Positions 1 through 9,421 of a stretch of DNA of 64,000 nucleotides are shown here, piece by piece. The translations under genes were made by a program, and so were the position numbers. The DNA is from Aestuariivirga litoralis. Its GTDB lineage: Bacteria > Pseudomonadota > Alphaproteobacteria > Rhizobiales > Aestuariivirgaceae. The stretch is taken from positions 1 through 64,000 of the forward strand of contig NZ_QKVK01000012.1 in NCBI RefSeq assembly GCF_003234965.1, read 5' to 3'. Position 1 is the first letter of the stretch; each line of letters begins with the position of its first letter. The notes beneath the pieces are model-generated. The model was not told where the DNA came from. It searched no databases and saw nothing but the letters and a program-made list of their open reading frames with translations.

Positions 1-83
1 AGGCTAACCGGCAGTTCGCCAGCTTGTCGGCTTTCGGCAAAAAGGCCCGCCGCGCCGCAGCGCCGCGTCCCTCAGTGAGGGGG

Positions 84-113
84 TGTATATGGCGGCGCAC
101 CCTGAACTGTCAA
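84..113 (-). promoter_or_regulatory. Strong sigma-70-type promoter reading left out of the window
   Basis: On the minus strand a perfect -35 (TTGACA, plus-strand 108-113) is followed after 18 bases by TATACA (84-89). A GC-rich stretch and the small palindrome CCCTCAGTGAGGG (69-81) lie just downstream. This architecture resembles promoters of stable RNA operons in alphaproteobacteria, so an rRNA or tRNA gene may lie beyond base 1, but that is inference. No convincing gene is seen in the rest of 1-372. Confidence 0.5.
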
Positions 114-372
114 CAGCGGAAAACGCGAAAATGTCAGAAAACTGATAAGTGACTGATTTGTAATGTTCATCAGGTCGTCATGGCGGCCTGAAAGCGAGCG
201 TTTGAAGCACCTGGAGCGTGGGCAAACCCGTCCAGATGGTCAAAAACCTGTCACGCCGCGGGGAACGGACCCCTCTCCGCAGCCATTGATCCTTCCGCCT
301 CGCCTTCGCAGGTGCACTCCCCATGGACGGCGCCGGGCCCCCCCTGTAAATGTAGGACAATTGGAGGATCCC

Positions 373-2175
373 ATGGCAGACACCCCGCAGAAGCCGCTCA
401 AGTACCGTTCCCAGGCCTGGTTCGACAACCCGGCCAATGCCGACATGACGGCGCTCTATCTCGAGCGCTACCTGAACTTCGGCCTGACCCGCTCCGAGCT
501 TCAGGGCGGCAAGCCGATCATCGGCATTGCCCAGACCGGCTCCGATCTCTCCCCCTGCAACCGCGCCCATGTCGACCTGGTGAAGCGCGTGCGCGACGGC
601 ATCTACGAGGCGGGCGGCATTCCGCTGGAATTCCCCGTCCACCCCATCCAGGAGACGGGCAAGCGCCCCACCGCCTCGCTTGACCGGAACCTCTCCTATC
701 TCTCCCTCGTCGAGGTGCTCTACGGCTATCCGCTCGATGGCGTGGTGCTGACCATCGGCTGCGACAAGACCACCCCCGCCTGCCTCATGGCCGCGGCGAC
801 CGTCGACATCCCGGCCATCGCCCTCTCGTCGGGCCCCATGCTGAACGGCTGGTACAAGGGCCAGCGCACCGGCTCCGGCACCATCGTCTGGATGGCGCGC
901 GAGAAGCTGGCCACCGGCGAGCTCGATTACGAAGGCTTCGTCGAACTCGTCGCCACCTCGGCGCCGTCCACCGGCTTCTGCAACACCATGGGCACGGCAA
1001 CGACCATGAACTCGCTGGCGGAAGCGCTGGGCATGTCGCTTCCCGGCAATGCCGCCATTCCGGCCCCCTATCGCGAGCGCGGCCAGATGGCCTATGCCAC
1101 CGGCCGCCGCATCGTCGACATGGTCAAGGAAGACCTGACGCCCTCGAAGATCATGACGCGCAAGGCCTTCGAGAACGCCATCGCCGTCAACACCGCCATC
1201 GGCGGCTCGACCAATGCGCCGAACCACCTCAACGCCATCGCGGCACATCTCGGCATCGAGCTCACCGTGGCCGACTGGGAGAAGCACGGCTATGACCTGC
1301 CGCTGCTCGTCAACCTGCAGCCCGCCGGCGAATATCTCGGCGAGGACTATCACCGCGCCGGCGGTGTTCCCGCCGTGGTGGCCGAGCTCATCGCCAATGG
1401 CAAGATCCACGAAGACTGCATCACCGCCAATGGCAAGACCATCGGGGAAAACTGCAAGGGCCAGTTCAGCTGGGACCGCGCGGTGATCCGCGAATTCGGC
1501 AAGCCGATGAAGGAGCACGCGGGCTTCAAGCGCCTCTCGGGCAACCTCTTCGACAACGCCATCATGAAGACCTCCGTGATCTCGGAGGAGTTCCGCCAGC
1601 GCTATCTCTCGAACCCCAAGGACCCCAATGCCTTCGTGGCCAAGGCCATCGTCTTCGACGGCCCGGAGGACTATCACGCGCATATCGACGATCCGAAGCT
1701 CAGTATCGACGAGAACACCATCCTGTTCATCCGCGGCGTCGGCCCGCTGGGTTATCCCGGTGCGGCGGAGGTCGTGAACATGCGCGCCCCCAACTACCTG
1801 CTCGAGAAGGGCATCCGCTCGCTCCCCTGCGTGGGTGACGGCCGCCAGTCCGGCACCTCGGGCTCGCCCTCGATCCTCAACGCCTCGCCGGAAGCGGCAG
1901 CGGGCGGTGGCCTCGCCATCCTGAAGAATGGCGACATGGTGCGGATCGACCTCAACAAGGGCACCTGCGACATGCTGGTGTCCAACGAGGAACTCGAGAA
2001 GCGCCGCGCCGAACTCGAGAAGGCCGGCGGCTACAAGGTGCCGCCGAGCCAGACGCCCTGGCAGGAAATCTTCCGCAAGGAAGTGGGCCAACTCGCCGAA
2101 GGCATGGTGCTGAAGGGCGCCACCAAGTTCCAGCGCGTCGCCAAGACCATGGGCCTGCCGCGCGACAACCACTAG
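373..2175 (+). CDS. IlvD/Edd-family sugar-acid (pentonate) dehydratase
   Basis: A 600-residue [2Fe-2S] dehydratase of the dihydroxy-acid dehydratase/6-phosphogluconate dehydratase superfamily. The three expected cluster cysteines are visible at C62 (SPCNRAH), C130 (GCDKTTPAC) and C203 (FCNTMGT), and the C-terminal SGTSGSPS segment carries the catalytic serine region. Length and the GCDKTTPAC context resemble L-arabonate/D-xylonate dehydratases more than IlvD proper; the substrate is inferred. The start at 373 is chosen because GGAGGA sits at 363-368; the frame stays open 70 codons further upstream, but that extension has no family-like sequence. An aldose 1-epimerase follows, which suits a non-phosphorylative sugar oxidation pathway. 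Confidence 0.85.
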   Translation: MADTPQKPLKYRSQAWFDNPANADMTALYLERYLNFGLTRSELQGGKPIIGIAQTGSDLSPCNRAHVDLVKRVRDGIYEAGGIPLEFPVHPIQETGKRPTASLDRNLSYLSLVEVLYGYPLDGVVLTIGCDKTTPACLMAAATVDIPAIALSSGPMLNGWYKGQRTGSGTIVWMAREKLATGELDYEGFVELVATSAPSTGFCNTMGTATTMNSLAEALGMSLPGNAAIPAPYRERGQMAYATGRRIVDMVKEDLTPSKIMTRKAFENAIAVNTAIGGSTNAPNHLNAIAAHLGIELTVADWEKHGYDLPLLVNLQPAGEYLGEDYHRAGGVPAVVAELIANGKIHEDCITANGKTIGENCKGQFSWDRAVIREFGKPMKEHAGFKRLSGNLFDNAIMKTSVISEEFRQRYLSNPKDPNAFVAKAIVFDGPEDYHAHIDDPKLSIDENTILFIRGVGPLGYPGAAEVVNMRAPNYLLEKGIRSLPCVGDGRQSGTSGSPSILNASPEAAAGGGLAILKNGDMVRIDLNKGTCDMLVSNEELEKRRAELEKAGGYKVPPSQTPWQEIFRKEVGQLAEGMVLKGATKFQRVAKTMGLPRDNH

Positions 2176-2197
2176 GACGAAAGGCGCCTCCAGCATT

Positions 2198-2312
2198 CCC
2201 CTCCCCCCTGTGGGGAGGGGCAGGGGTGGGGGTGATGCCGCAGAAAAGAGCTTAGCCGCGTCAGCGCCCGCGGAACGACCCCCACCCCTACCCCTCCCCA
2301 CAAGGGGGAGGG
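2198..2312. repeat. Family-1 intergenic palindromic repeat, copy 1
   Basis: About 115 bp with G/C-rich inverted arms: CCCTCCCC/GGGGAGGG near the outside and GGGGTGGGGG versus CCCCCACCCC inside. It can fold into a long hairpin. Close copies occur at 13692-13806 and 50744-50855, always between genes. It separates the dehydratase from the epimerase and ends 20 bp before the epimerase start. Confidence 0.9.
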
Positions 2313-2332
2313 AGAATTTGACGGAGTCTCCG

Positions 2333-3256
2333 ATGCTCACCCTGTCCACCGACCAGATCCGCGCCCGCTTCTCCACCTTGGGCGCCCGACTCGTGGCACT
2401 CGACTTCGCCGGCGCCGACTGCGTGATGGGCGGGGGCACGGAGGCCGATATCCTGGCGGGCGACTGGACCACCGGCGCCGTCGCCGGCCGCATCGCGGGC
2501 CGCATTGCGAACGCCCGCATCAGCATCGACAATACCGAATACCAGCTCGCCAGGAATTTCGGCGAGCACCAGCTCCATGGCGGCCCGGACAATTTCGCCA
2601 TCCGCCACTGGAAGGCGGAAGCAACCGACAAGACCATCACCTTCTCCCTTCACTCTCCCGACGGCGACCAAGGCTATCCAGGCAGCCTCGAAGTCACTGC
2701 GACCTATGCGGTGAGCGGCAACACCCTGTCGCTCGACTTCGAGGCCCGCACCACCAAGCCCACCGTCGTCAACCTCACCAACCACGCCTACTGGAATCTC
2801 TCGGGCGGCGCGCGCGGCGCCTTCGACCACGAGATGCAGATCATGGGCTCGCGCTACCTGCCGCTCAGCGAGCTGCTGCTGCCTTCAGGCGAGCTGCGCG
2901 ACGTCACCGGCAGCCGCTGGGACTTCCGGCAACTGCGCCCGGTCGGCGGGGTCTACGACAATTGCTGGGTCCTCGACGGCCCCCGCGGCACGCTGAAGCA
3001 CGGCCTGACGCTGAAAGACCCCGTCTCAGGCCGCCGCATGGAGGTCTGGACCACCGAGGCCGGCATGCAGATGTACACCGCCGAACACTGGAACCCCGGC
3101 TTTCCCGGCAAGACCGGCCCCCTGAAGCAATACGGCGCCATCGCCATCGAACCGCAGAACCTGCCGGATGCGCCGTCGCACAAGAATTTCCCCAGCGCGG
3201 AGCTACGCCCGGGAGAGGTGTATCGCCACCGCATGGAGTGGCGGTTCTTCGACTAA
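2333..3256 (+). CDS. galM: Aldose 1-epimerase (mutarotase)
   Basis: A 307-residue mutarotase that interconverts alpha and beta anomers of aldoses. Family features are visible: the NLTNHAYWNLSG motif (its histidine is the expected acid) and a C-terminal IAIEPQNLPDAPSH segment containing the conserved glutamate. The start at 2333 (MLTLSTDQIRARF) follows a weak purine-rich stretch. Reading further upstream would translate the repeat, so the longer frame is rejected. Together with the dehydratase it suggests uptake and oxidation of a pentose or hexose. The exact sugar cannot be read from the sequence. Confidence 0.85.
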   Translation: MLTLSTDQIRARFSTLGARLVALDFAGADCVMGGGTEADILAGDWTTGAVAGRIAGRIANARISIDNTEYQLARNFGEHQLHGGPDNFAIRHWKAEATDKTITFSLHSPDGDQGYPGSLEVTATYAVSGNTLSLDFEARTTKPTVVNLTNHAYWNLSGGARGAFDHEMQIMGSRYLPLSELLLPSGELRDVTGSRWDFRQLRPVGGVYDNCWVLDGPRGTLKHGLTLKDPVSGRRMEVWTTEAGMQMYTAEHWNPGFPGKTGPLKQYGAIAIEPQNLPDAPSHKNFPSAELRPGEVYRHRMEWRFFD

Positions 3257-3293
3257 GACCGTCGCCCGTCCCACCGCAGCATCCCATTTGGAA

Positions 3294-3380
3294 CCGTCAT
3301 CCCGGCGAAAGCCGGGACCCCGCTTTGGTTCAGCACGCGCGGTGACAAAAGCGGGGCCCCGGCTTTCGCCGGGATGACGG
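3294..3380. repeat. Family-2 intergenic palindromic repeat, copy 1
   Basis: Inverted arms of the form CCGTCATCCCGGCGAAAGCC and its complement enclose a short variable centre. Full copies are at 3294-3380 and 57009-57091, and a split copy is at 20402-20584. It lies just after the epimerase stop codon and can form a strong hairpin, which may help end or stabilise that transcript. Confidence 0.9.
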
Positions 3381-3407
3381 GCCTAATCAGAGAGATGCGC
3401 AAAACGC

Positions 3408-3430
3408 AAAAAGGCCGGCTCCCGCCGACC
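3408..3430 (-). terminator. Rho-independent terminator downstream of priA
   Basis: Read on the minus strand: GGTCGGC, a GGGA loop, then GCCGGCC (one G-T wobble) followed by five T. Plus-strand arms are 3413-3419 and 3424-3430. It could end the priA transcript or the short transcript proposed at 3408-3458. Confidence 0.55.
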
Positions 3431-3458
3431 AATCATCACAACCCACACTTTCCGAGCA
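3408..3458 (-). ncRNA. Candidate short RNA with its own promoter and terminator
   Basis: On the minus strand a perfect TTGACA (plus 3488-3493) lies 17 bases before TAGGGA (3465-3470). About 50 bases downstream of the predicted start is the terminator at 3408-3430. No open reading frame or start codon with a ribosome site is seen between them. The -10 is weak, so this may instead be an orphaned promoter of a gene that once lay here. Confidence 0.25.
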
Positions 3459-3544
3459 TACCTTTCCCTAGCACATCGAGCGCGCGCTGTCAAGGTTTAT
3501 TTTCCTTATGCGATGTCGGCAGGGCCTTCGCCCAATTCTCTCAC

Positions 3545-3621
3545 TCATCATCGCCGGGCTTGTCCCGGCGATCCCTTTGTATCAGCGCAAAGGATGCCCG
3601 GGACGGGCCCGGGCATGATGA
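3545..3621. repeat. Family-3 intergenic palindromic repeat, copy 1
   Basis: Two short hairpins facing each other: CATCGCCGGGCTTGTCCCGGCGAT-like on the left and GGATGCCCGGG...CCCGGGCATGATGA-like on the right, separated by about 20 bases. Related copies are at 9315, 18131, 20459 (nested), 24834, 29237 and 59824. This one sits just downstream of priA. Confidence 0.9.
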
Positions 3622-3633
3622 GCCTCTCGGCAT

Positions 3634-5802
3634 CTACAGGAAATTATACGGGTCCACATCCACCTGCAGCGAGAGGGACCCCTTGGGCTTCACGTCCTTC
3701 AGCCACAGCCGCAGGAACGCCTGCACGTTCACCTCGCGCGCCGCCTTGATGAGAAACCGGAAGCGGTGCCGCCCGCGCACCATGGCGATCGGCGCGGCCG
3801 CCGGCCCCAGCACGGTGATACCGTCCACCAACGGAGCAATCAGTCCGAGCGAGCGCGCGAAGCGTTCCGTCTCCGCCGCATCGTTTCCCGAAATGATGAT
3901 CGCCGCCAGCCGACCATAGGGCGGAAGTCCCGCATTCTCGCGGATCGCCTTTTCCTGGTTCAGGTAGGAATCGCGATCGCCCTTCTTCAGCGCCTGCATC
4001 AGCGGATGCTCGGGCAAGTAGGTCTGCACCAGGGCGCGGCCCGGCTTGGCGCCGCGCCCGGCGCGCCCCGCCACCTGTGCCATCAGCGCCCAGGTGCGCT
4101 CGCCGCCGCGCGGGTCGGAGGACTCGAGCGCGAGGTCGGCATCGACCACGCCGACCAGCGTCAGGTGCGGGAAGTGGTGCCCCTTGGCGACGAGCTGCGT
4201 GCCGATGACGAGGTTGAACTGCCCCTCCTCCACGTCGCGGATCGCATCGCGCAGCAGAGTCCCGCGTGAGAGATCGCTGGAGAGAATGGCGATGCGCGCC
4301 TCCGGGAAACGCACTGCAGCCTCTTCCGCGAGGCGTTCGACGCCGGGCCCCACCGGCACCATCTTGCCCTCGGTGTGGCAGCTCGGGCAGTCCTTCGGCA
4401 TGGGTTCGAGGTGGCCGCAATGGTGGCACATCAGCTGCCGGCGGAAGCGGTGCTCCACCAGCGAGGCCGCGCAGTTCGGGCATTCCAGCCGGTGGCCGCA
4501 GGCGCGGCACAGGGTGAGCGGCGCATAGCCGCGCCGGTTGAGGAACAGCAGCGCCTGGTCGCCCTGCTCCAGCGTGGTCTTCACCTCGTCGAAGAGCGGC
4601 GGCGAAATCCACGTGCCGGGCTCGGAGGTCACGCGCTTCATGTCGATCAGCCCGATCTCCGGCAGCTCCGGCCGCCCGTGCCGGTCGGTCAGGCGCACCA
4701 CGCCGTAGCGGCCGCGGTCGACATTCACCAGGGTTTCGAGCGAGGGCGTGGCGGAGGAGAGCACCACCGGGAATTTCCCGATTGACCCGTAAAGCACCGC
4801 CATGTCGCGCGCGTGATAGGGAACACCGTCGTCCTGCTTGTAGGCGCTCTCGTGTTCCTCATCGACCACGATCAGCTTCAGCTTCTTCCACGGCAGGAAG
4901 AGCGCGGAGCGCGCGCCGACCACGATCTTCGCCGTGCCGTCCGCCACGCCGCGCCACACCCGCTCGCGCTCGCGCGGGCGCAGGTCCGAATGCCACTGTG
5001 CGGGTTCACAGCCGAAGCGCCGCTCGACGCGTTCGAGGAAGGGCTGGGTGAGCGCGATCTCGGGCAGCAGCAGCAGCACCTGCCCTCCGGCGGCCAGCGC
5101 CGCCGCCATCGCCTCGAAATAGACCTCCGTCTTGCCGGAGCCGGTGACGCCGTCGAGCAGCATCACCTTGTGCTGGCGTTGCGCCACCACGGCGCGCAGC
5201 GCTTCCGCCGCCGCCTGCTGGTCCTTCGAGAGCGCGAAGCCGCCGGCATTGAGGTCGGGCTCCGGGAAGCGCTTCAGCGCCGGCAGCGCCACGGCCTCCA
5301 GCGCGCCGTCCTTTGCCAATGCCTTGATGACGGAAGTGCCCACGCCCGCGGCTTCGGCCAGTTCCGCCGCACGCATGGCGAATCCCTCGCGCGCGATCTC
5401 CAGCACGCGGGCGCGCTGCGGCGTCATCCGTTTCGGAGCCGATTCAGTCGCACGATAGGCGATCTGCTCGCGCGGGCCCTCGAAGGCGCCGGGCGAGCGC
5501 AGCACCATGCGCAGCACGTTGCCCGCAGGTTCGAGGTAATAGGCCGAGAGCCAGTCGATGAAGCGCCGGTGCGTCTCGGGCAAGGGCGGCATGTCGAAGA
5601 CCTCGCCCACGTCGCGCAGCGTCTTGTCGGTGCCCGCCTCGTCCTTCAGCGCCCAGACCACGCCGATCATCTGGCGCGGGCCCAGCGGCACGATGACATA
5701 GCTTCCCGGCTCCAGCGCCATGCCCTCCGGCACCCGGTAGGAATAGGGGCCGTCGAGCGCCAGCGGCAGCAGCACCTCGGCTATGGCGGAATCGCGGGTC
5801 AT
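3634..5802 (-). CDS. priA: Primosomal protein N', replication-restart helicase PriA
   Basis: A 722-residue superfamily-2 3'-5' DNA helicase that recognises stalled forks and reloads the replisome. Visible elements in order are an N-terminal DNA-binding domain (about 1-110), Walker A GVTGSGKT at 218-225, DEEH at 314-317, and eight zinc-binding cysteines (C432, C435, C441, C444, C459, C462, C472, C475) in the second helicase half, all as in PriA. Full length for the family. It is divergent from pabB with a 54-bp gap, so both promoters must lie there. Its 3' side holds two repeats and a terminator. Confidence 0.97.
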   Translation of the reverse strand: MTRDSAIAEVLLPLALDGPYSYRVPEGMALEPGSYVIVPLGPRQMIGVVWALKDEAGTDKTLRDVGEVFDMPPLPETHRRFIDWLSAYYLEPAGNVLRMVLRSPGAFEGPREQIAYRATESAPKRMTPQRARVLEIAREGFAMRAAELAEAAGVGTSVIKALAKDGALEAVALPALKRFPEPDLNAGGFALSKDQQAAAEALRAVVAQRQHKVMLLDGVTGSGKTEVYFEAMAAALAAGGQVLLLLPEIALTQPFLERVERRFGCEPAQWHSDLRPRERERVWRGVADGTAKIVVGARSALFLPWKKLKLIVVDEEHESAYKQDDGVPYHARDMAVLYGSIGKFPVVLSSATPSLETLVNVDRGRYGVVRLTDRHGRPELPEIGLIDMKRVTSEPGTWISPPLFDEVKTTLEQGDQALLFLNRRGYAPLTLCRACGHRLECPNCAASLVEHRFRRQLMCHHCGHLEPMPKDCPSCHTEGKMVPVGPGVERLAEEAAVRFPEARIAILSSDLSRGTLLRDAIRDVEEGQFNLVIGTQLVAKGHHFPHLTLVGVVDADLALESSDPRGGERTWALMAQVAGRAGRGAKPGRALVQTYLPEHPLMQALKKGDRDSYLNQEKAIRENAGLPPYGRLAAIIISGNDAAETERFARSLGLIAPLVDGITVLGPAAAPIAMVRGRHRFRFLIKAAREVNVQAFLRLWLKDVKPKGSLSLQVDVDPYNFL

Positions 5803-5856
5803 TGAGTCTGAAATAGACTTGGGGGCGGCCCCCTTCCACCCTTATATGCTGGCCCC

Positions 5857-7197
5857 ATGAGGGAACCCCATGTCCGAGAGATCATCTGCCTCGAGCCGTC
5901 GGCGCTCGCCCTGCGGCTGAAGGGCCAGCGCCATGTGACGCTGCTCGAAAGCGTCATGCGCTCGGAGCATCTGGGGCGCTATTCCTTCCTCGCCTGCAAC
6001 CCGGCGGCCAGCCTCGAGGTCAATGCCAGGGGCACCTTCCTCAACGGCGTGCCCACGAAGAAGAGCCCGCTCACCCTCATCGACCGCATCGTCTCCGAGA
6101 ATCGCCAGCGCCACGTCACCGGCCTGCCGCCCTTCCAGGGCGGGCTGGCGGGGTACATCTCCTATGATTATGGCCGCCGCCTCGAACCACACGCGCGGAT
6201 TCCGGACTTTGCCCCGATCTGCCCGGACCTCATCCTGCATCACTTCGACTGCGTGGCCGCCTTCGACCACATGCAGGAGCGCGCCTGGATCATTTCCGAA
6301 ACACCCGCGCGCGCCGACGAGATGGAGGAGCTGCTGCGCCACCGCCCCAAGGTGACGGGCGGCCATGCCATCGAGGGCTGGCAGTCGAACTTCACGCGCG
6401 AGGACTACGAAAAGGCCATCGCGCGCACGGTGGACTACATTCTGGCGGGCGACATCTTCCAGGCCAACATCACGCAGATGTTTTCAGCCCCGATCCCGGC
6501 AGGCTTCGATCCCCTGGGCTTCTACCGCGTGCTGCGGCAGAAGAACCCCGCCACCTTCGCGGCCTACATGGATTACGGCTCGATCCAGATCGCGTCCTCT
6601 TCGCCGGAGCGCCTGCTGCGTTACGACGGCACCACCGTCGAGGCCCGCCCCATCAAGGGTACGCGCCGCCGCGATGCCGATCCGGTGCGCGATGCGAACC
6701 TGATCGCCGACCTCACCTCCTCGCGCAAGGACCGCGCGGAGAACGTGATGATCGTCGACCTGCTGCGCAACGATCTCTCCCGCGTCTCGAAGCCCGGCAC
6801 GGTGAAGGTACCGGTGCTCTGCGGGCTCGAGACCTATGCCAATGTCCATCACCTCGTGTCGGTCATCACGTCCGAGCTGAAGGACCGCCACGGCATCGGC
6901 GACCTGATCGGCGCCACCTTCCCCGGCGGCTCGATCACCGGCGCGCCGAAGATCCGCGCCATGGAGATCATCGCCGAGATCGAGCAGGCGCCCCGCGGCG
7001 TCTATTGCGGCACCATCGGCTATATCGGCTTCAATGGCCGCACCGACCTGAACATCGCCATCCGCACCGCGCAGTTTTCGAACGGCATCGCCCGCGTGCA
7101 AGGCGGCGGCGGCATCACGGCAAGGTCGAACCCGGCGGCGGAATACGAAGAGAGCCTCACCAAGATCAAGCGGATCATGGAGGCCTTCAGGCCATGA
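5857..7197 (+). CDS. pabB: Aminodeoxychorismate synthase component I
   Basis: A 446-residue chorismate-using enzyme that, with PabA, aminates chorismate to 4-amino-4-deoxychorismate for folate. The diagnostic PIKGT motif at 265-269 has lysine 267; PabB proteins use this lysine, whereas TrpE has PIAGT, so anthranilate synthase is rejected. The C-terminal GGSITGAPK and GGGGITARSNP motifs of the chorismate-binding fold are intact. The stop codon overlaps the pabA start (ATGA), and pabA overlaps pabC the same way, giving a tight three-gene operon. Confidence 0.93.
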   Translation: MREPHVREIICLEPSALALRLKGQRHVTLLESVMRSEHLGRYSFLACNPAASLEVNARGTFLNGVPTKKSPLTLIDRIVSENRQRHVTGLPPFQGGLAGYISYDYGRRLEPHARIPDFAPICPDLILHHFDCVAAFDHMQERAWIISETPARADEMEELLRHRPKVTGGHAIEGWQSNFTREDYEKAIARTVDYILAGDIFQANITQMFSAPIPAGFDPLGFYRVLRQKNPATFAAYMDYGSIQIASSSPERLLRYDGTTVEARPIKGTRRRDADPVRDANLIADLTSSRKDRAENVMIVDLLRNDLSRVSKPGTVKVPVLCGLETYANVHHLVSVITSELKDRHGIGDLIGATFPGGSITGAPKIRAMEIIAEIEQAPRGVYCGTIGYIGFNGRTDLNIAIRTAQFSNGIARVQGGGGITARSNPAAEYEESLTKIKRIMEAFRP

Positions 7198-7757
7198 TCC
7201 TCATCGTCGACAACTATGACTCCTTCGTCCACAACGTAGCGCGCTATTTCGAGGAGCTGGGCCAGACGACGCGCGTGGTGCGCAACGACGAGGTGACGCC
7301 GGAGGATCTCGCCGCAGCGAAGGCCATCGTCATCTCACCCGGCCCCTGCTCACCCACCGAGGCGGGCCAATCGATGGCGATCATGCAGGAGTATTCGGGC
7401 AAGCGCCCCATCCTCGGCATCTGCCTCGGCCACCAGGTGATGGGTGCGGTCTTCGGCGGGCTCGTGACGCGCGCCAAGCGCCCGATGCATGGCGACTCCT
7501 CCGAGATCAACCATGACGGCAAGGGCCTCTTCGAGGGCCTGCCGCAGCGTTTCAGTGCCGGGCGCTATCATTCGCTCATCGTGGAGCTCGAGGGCCGCGA
7601 CACGCCTCTCGTCGTGACGGCGAAAAGCGACGAGGGCGAGATCATGGGCCTGCGCCATGCCAGCCACCCGACTTATGGGGTACAGTTCCACCCCGAATCG
7701 ATCCTCACCGAGGGCGGCTACGACATGCTGCGGAACTTCCTGAAGGCGGTGGAATGA
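7194..7757 (+). CDS. pabA: Aminodeoxychorismate synthase glutaminase component II
   Basis: A 187-residue class I glutamine amidotransferase that supplies ammonia to PabB. The triad is visible: nucleophile C77 in GICLGHQ, H166 and E168 in FHPES; the oxyanion segment SPGPCSP is at 48-54. Starts on ATGA overlapping the pabB stop, so it is probably translated by coupling. TrpG is the close alternative, but the partner PabB has the PabB-specific lysine and pabC follows. A shared PabA/TrpG glutaminase is possible in genomes with one copy. Confidence 0.9.
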   Translation: MILIVDNYDSFVHNVARYFEELGQTTRVVRNDEVTPEDLAAAKAIVISPGPCSPTEAGQSMAIMQEYSGKRPILGICLGHQVMGAVFGGLVTRAKRPMHGDSSEINHDGKGLFEGLPQRFSAGRYHSLIVELEGRDTPLVVTAKSDEGEIMGLRHASHPTYGVQFHPESILTEGGYDMLRNFLKAVE

Positions 7758-8620
7758 GCCGCACCTGGTTCAACGGCGCCCTCACCGAGGGCCCGCTGGC
7801 GGTTGAGCGCGGCGAGCGCGGCCTGTTGCTGGGCGACGGCCTCTTCGAGACGATCCTTGTCCTCAACCGCACGCCGCTGTGGGGCAACATGCATTTCGCA
7901 AGGCTCGAGGCAGCGGCGCATGAGCTGGGCATCGGCTTCGACCGCGACGGGCTGGACGATGCGGTGGCGGAGATCCTCGCCGGCATTCCGAAGCTTCACC
8001 ACGTGCTGCGCGTCACCCTCACCCGTGGCACGGCGGCGCGGGGGCTGGCGGCGGTGGGCGGCTCCTCGAGCCTCCTCCTGATGCTCGATGCCTTCGACCC
8101 GAACATGATGCTGAAGCCGGTGGCGCTGTCATCGACCGCGATCCGCCGCAACCCGCAATCCCTCTCCTGCCGGTTGAAGACCCTCTCCTATATCGACAAC
8201 ATCGCAGCCGCCCGCGAGGCGGCGAGCCACGGCGTCGAGGACGCGCTGATGCTCAACACCTGGGGCAACGTCGCCTGCACGACCATCGCCAACATCTTCC
8301 TGCTCAAGGGCAAGAGCCTCGTCACGCCGTCCCGCGACCAGGGCATCCTGACCGGCGTCACCCGCCAGACGCTGCTCCACTCGGCCGCCCACCTGGGCCT
8401 CAAGCCCGAGGAGCGGGTGGTGAAGCCCGCCGAACTGAAGGAGGCGGACGCCGTCTTCCTGACCAACAGCCTGCGCTTCCTGCGCCCCGTCACGGCGCTG
8501 GACCGGGAGCCCCTGCCGCAGGCCGATCTCTCCGCCCTCGTCCAGTCGCTCTGCGAGGCGGCGCGCCTGCAATGCGGCCACGACCCCCGCATGGTTGATT
8601 TGGGCAAGGCCGGGCGGTAA
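7754..8620 (+). CDS. pabC: Aminodeoxychorismate lyase (aminotransferase class IV fold)
   Basis: A 288-residue PLP enzyme of fold type IV, expected to cleave aminodeoxychorismate to p-aminobenzoate and pyruvate. The PLP lysine is K142 in [11 protein letters not shown], and [10 protein letters not shown] near the C-terminus matches the class IV pattern. It could in principle be a branched-chain or D-amino-acid aminotransferase, but the ATGA overlap with pabA makes PabC the best reading. A transaldolase-like gene follows after 29 bp and may be co-transcribed. Confidence 0.88.
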   Translation: MSRTWFNGALTEGPLAVERGERGLLLGDGLFETILVLNRTPLWGNMHFARLEAAAHELGIGFDRDGLDDAVAEILAGIPKLHHVLRVTLTRGTAARGLAAVGGSSSLLLMLDAFDPNMMLKPVALSSTAIRRNPQSLSCRLKTLSYIDNIAAAREAASHGVEDALMLNTWGNVACTTIANIFLLKGKSLVTPSRDQGILTGVTRQTLLHSAAHLGLKPEERVVKPAELKEADAVFLTNSLRFLRPVTALDREPLPQADLSALVQSLCEAARLQCGHDPRMVDLGKAGR

Positions 8621-8649
8621 GGCTCGGCCCAGCAAAAAGGACCCTGCCC

Positions 8650-9300
8650 ATGAAATTCTTTGCCGATACCGCCGAAGTGAAGGACATCAAGGAGCTCAAC
8701 GATCTGGGCCTGCTCGATGGCGTCACCACCAACCCCTCGCTGATCGCCAAGTCCGGCCGCAACTTCAAGGACGTGATCGCCGAGATCTGCTCGATCGTCG
8801 AAGGCCCGGTCTCGGCCGAGGTCGTCTCGCTCGACTATGACGGCATGATGCGCGAGGCCGCAGACCTGCGGAAGATCGCCAACAACGTGACCATCAAGGT
8901 GCCGCTGACCCTCGACGGCCTCAAGGCCTGCAAGGCGCTGACATCCGATGGCTGCATGGTGAACGTCACGCTGTGCTTCTCGGCCATCCAGGCGCTGCTC
9001 GCCGCCAAGGCCGGCGCCACCTTCATCTCGCCCTTCATCGGCAGGCTCGACGACATCCATCTGGACGGCACCGACCTCATCGCCGAGATCCGCCAGATCT
9101 ATGACAATTACGCCTATGACACCGAGATCCTCGCCGCCTCGGTGAGGACGGCCCTGCACGTGAAGCAGGTGGCCCTCATCGGCGCCGACGTCGCCACCTG
9201 CCCGCCCGCCGTCATCAAGGGCCTGGTCAAGCACCCGCTCACCGACAAGGGCATCGAGCAGTTCCTGGCGGACTGGAAGAAGACCGGGCAGTCGCTCTGA
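8650..9300 (+). CDS. fsa: Transaldolase / fructose-6-phosphate aldolase-like protein
   Basis: A 216-residue short transaldolase-family TIM barrel. It begins [10 protein letters not shown] and has [10 protein letters not shown] near 23-32. The Schiff-base lysine is K83 in TIKVPLT, and NVTLCFS follows as in the family. Short enzymes of this group act as true transaldolases in many bacteria and as fructose-6-phosphate aldolases in others, so the exact activity is open. AAGGA lies about 10 bases before the start. It follows pabC closely and may share its transcript. Confidence 0.88.
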   Translation: MKFFADTAEVKDIKELNDLGLLDGVTTNPSLIAKSGRNFKDVIAEICSIVEGPVSAEVVSLDYDGMMREAADLRKIANNVTIKVPLTLDGLKACKALTSDGCMVNVTLCFSAIQALLAAKAGATFISPFIGRLDDIHLDGTDLIAEIRQIYDNYAYDTEILAASVRTALHVKQVALIGADVATCPPAVIKGLVKHPLTDKGIEQFLADWKKTGQSL

Positions 9301-9314
9301 CGCACTCCAGACAC

Positions 9315-9390
9315 ATCATGCCCGGGCTTGTCCCGGGCATCCTTTGTGCGGCCCCGAAAAGGATGCGCGGGTCAGGCCCGCGCATGATGA
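9315..9390. repeat. Family-3 intergenic palindromic repeat, copy 2
   Basis: Left hairpin ATCATGCCCGGGC...CCCGGGCAT and right hairpin ATGCGCGGG...CCCGCGCATGATGA, arranged tail to tail, filling most of the gap between the transaldolase-like gene and zapE. Confidence 0.9.
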
Positions 9391-9421
9391 GGCTGGGGTG
9401 TGAGGCGGAGGGCGGTGCGTA

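Noticed and set aside
163-372. Extension of the dehydratase gene by 70 codons
   Set aside because: The added residues lack family sequence, and a strong ribosome site sits before ATG 373.
178-2640. 820-codon open frame on the minus strand
   Set aside because: It is the antisense shadow of the dehydratase and epimerase genes, a known effect of GC-rich codon use; its protein resembles nothing.
3545-3621. CRISPR-like repeats
   Set aside because: Copies are scattered singly through the window, vary in sequence and have no spacers or cas genes.
5857-7757. TrpE-TrpG anthranilate synthase
   Set aside because: The PIKGT lysine of PabB and the adjacent pabC gene favour aminodeoxychorismate synthase.
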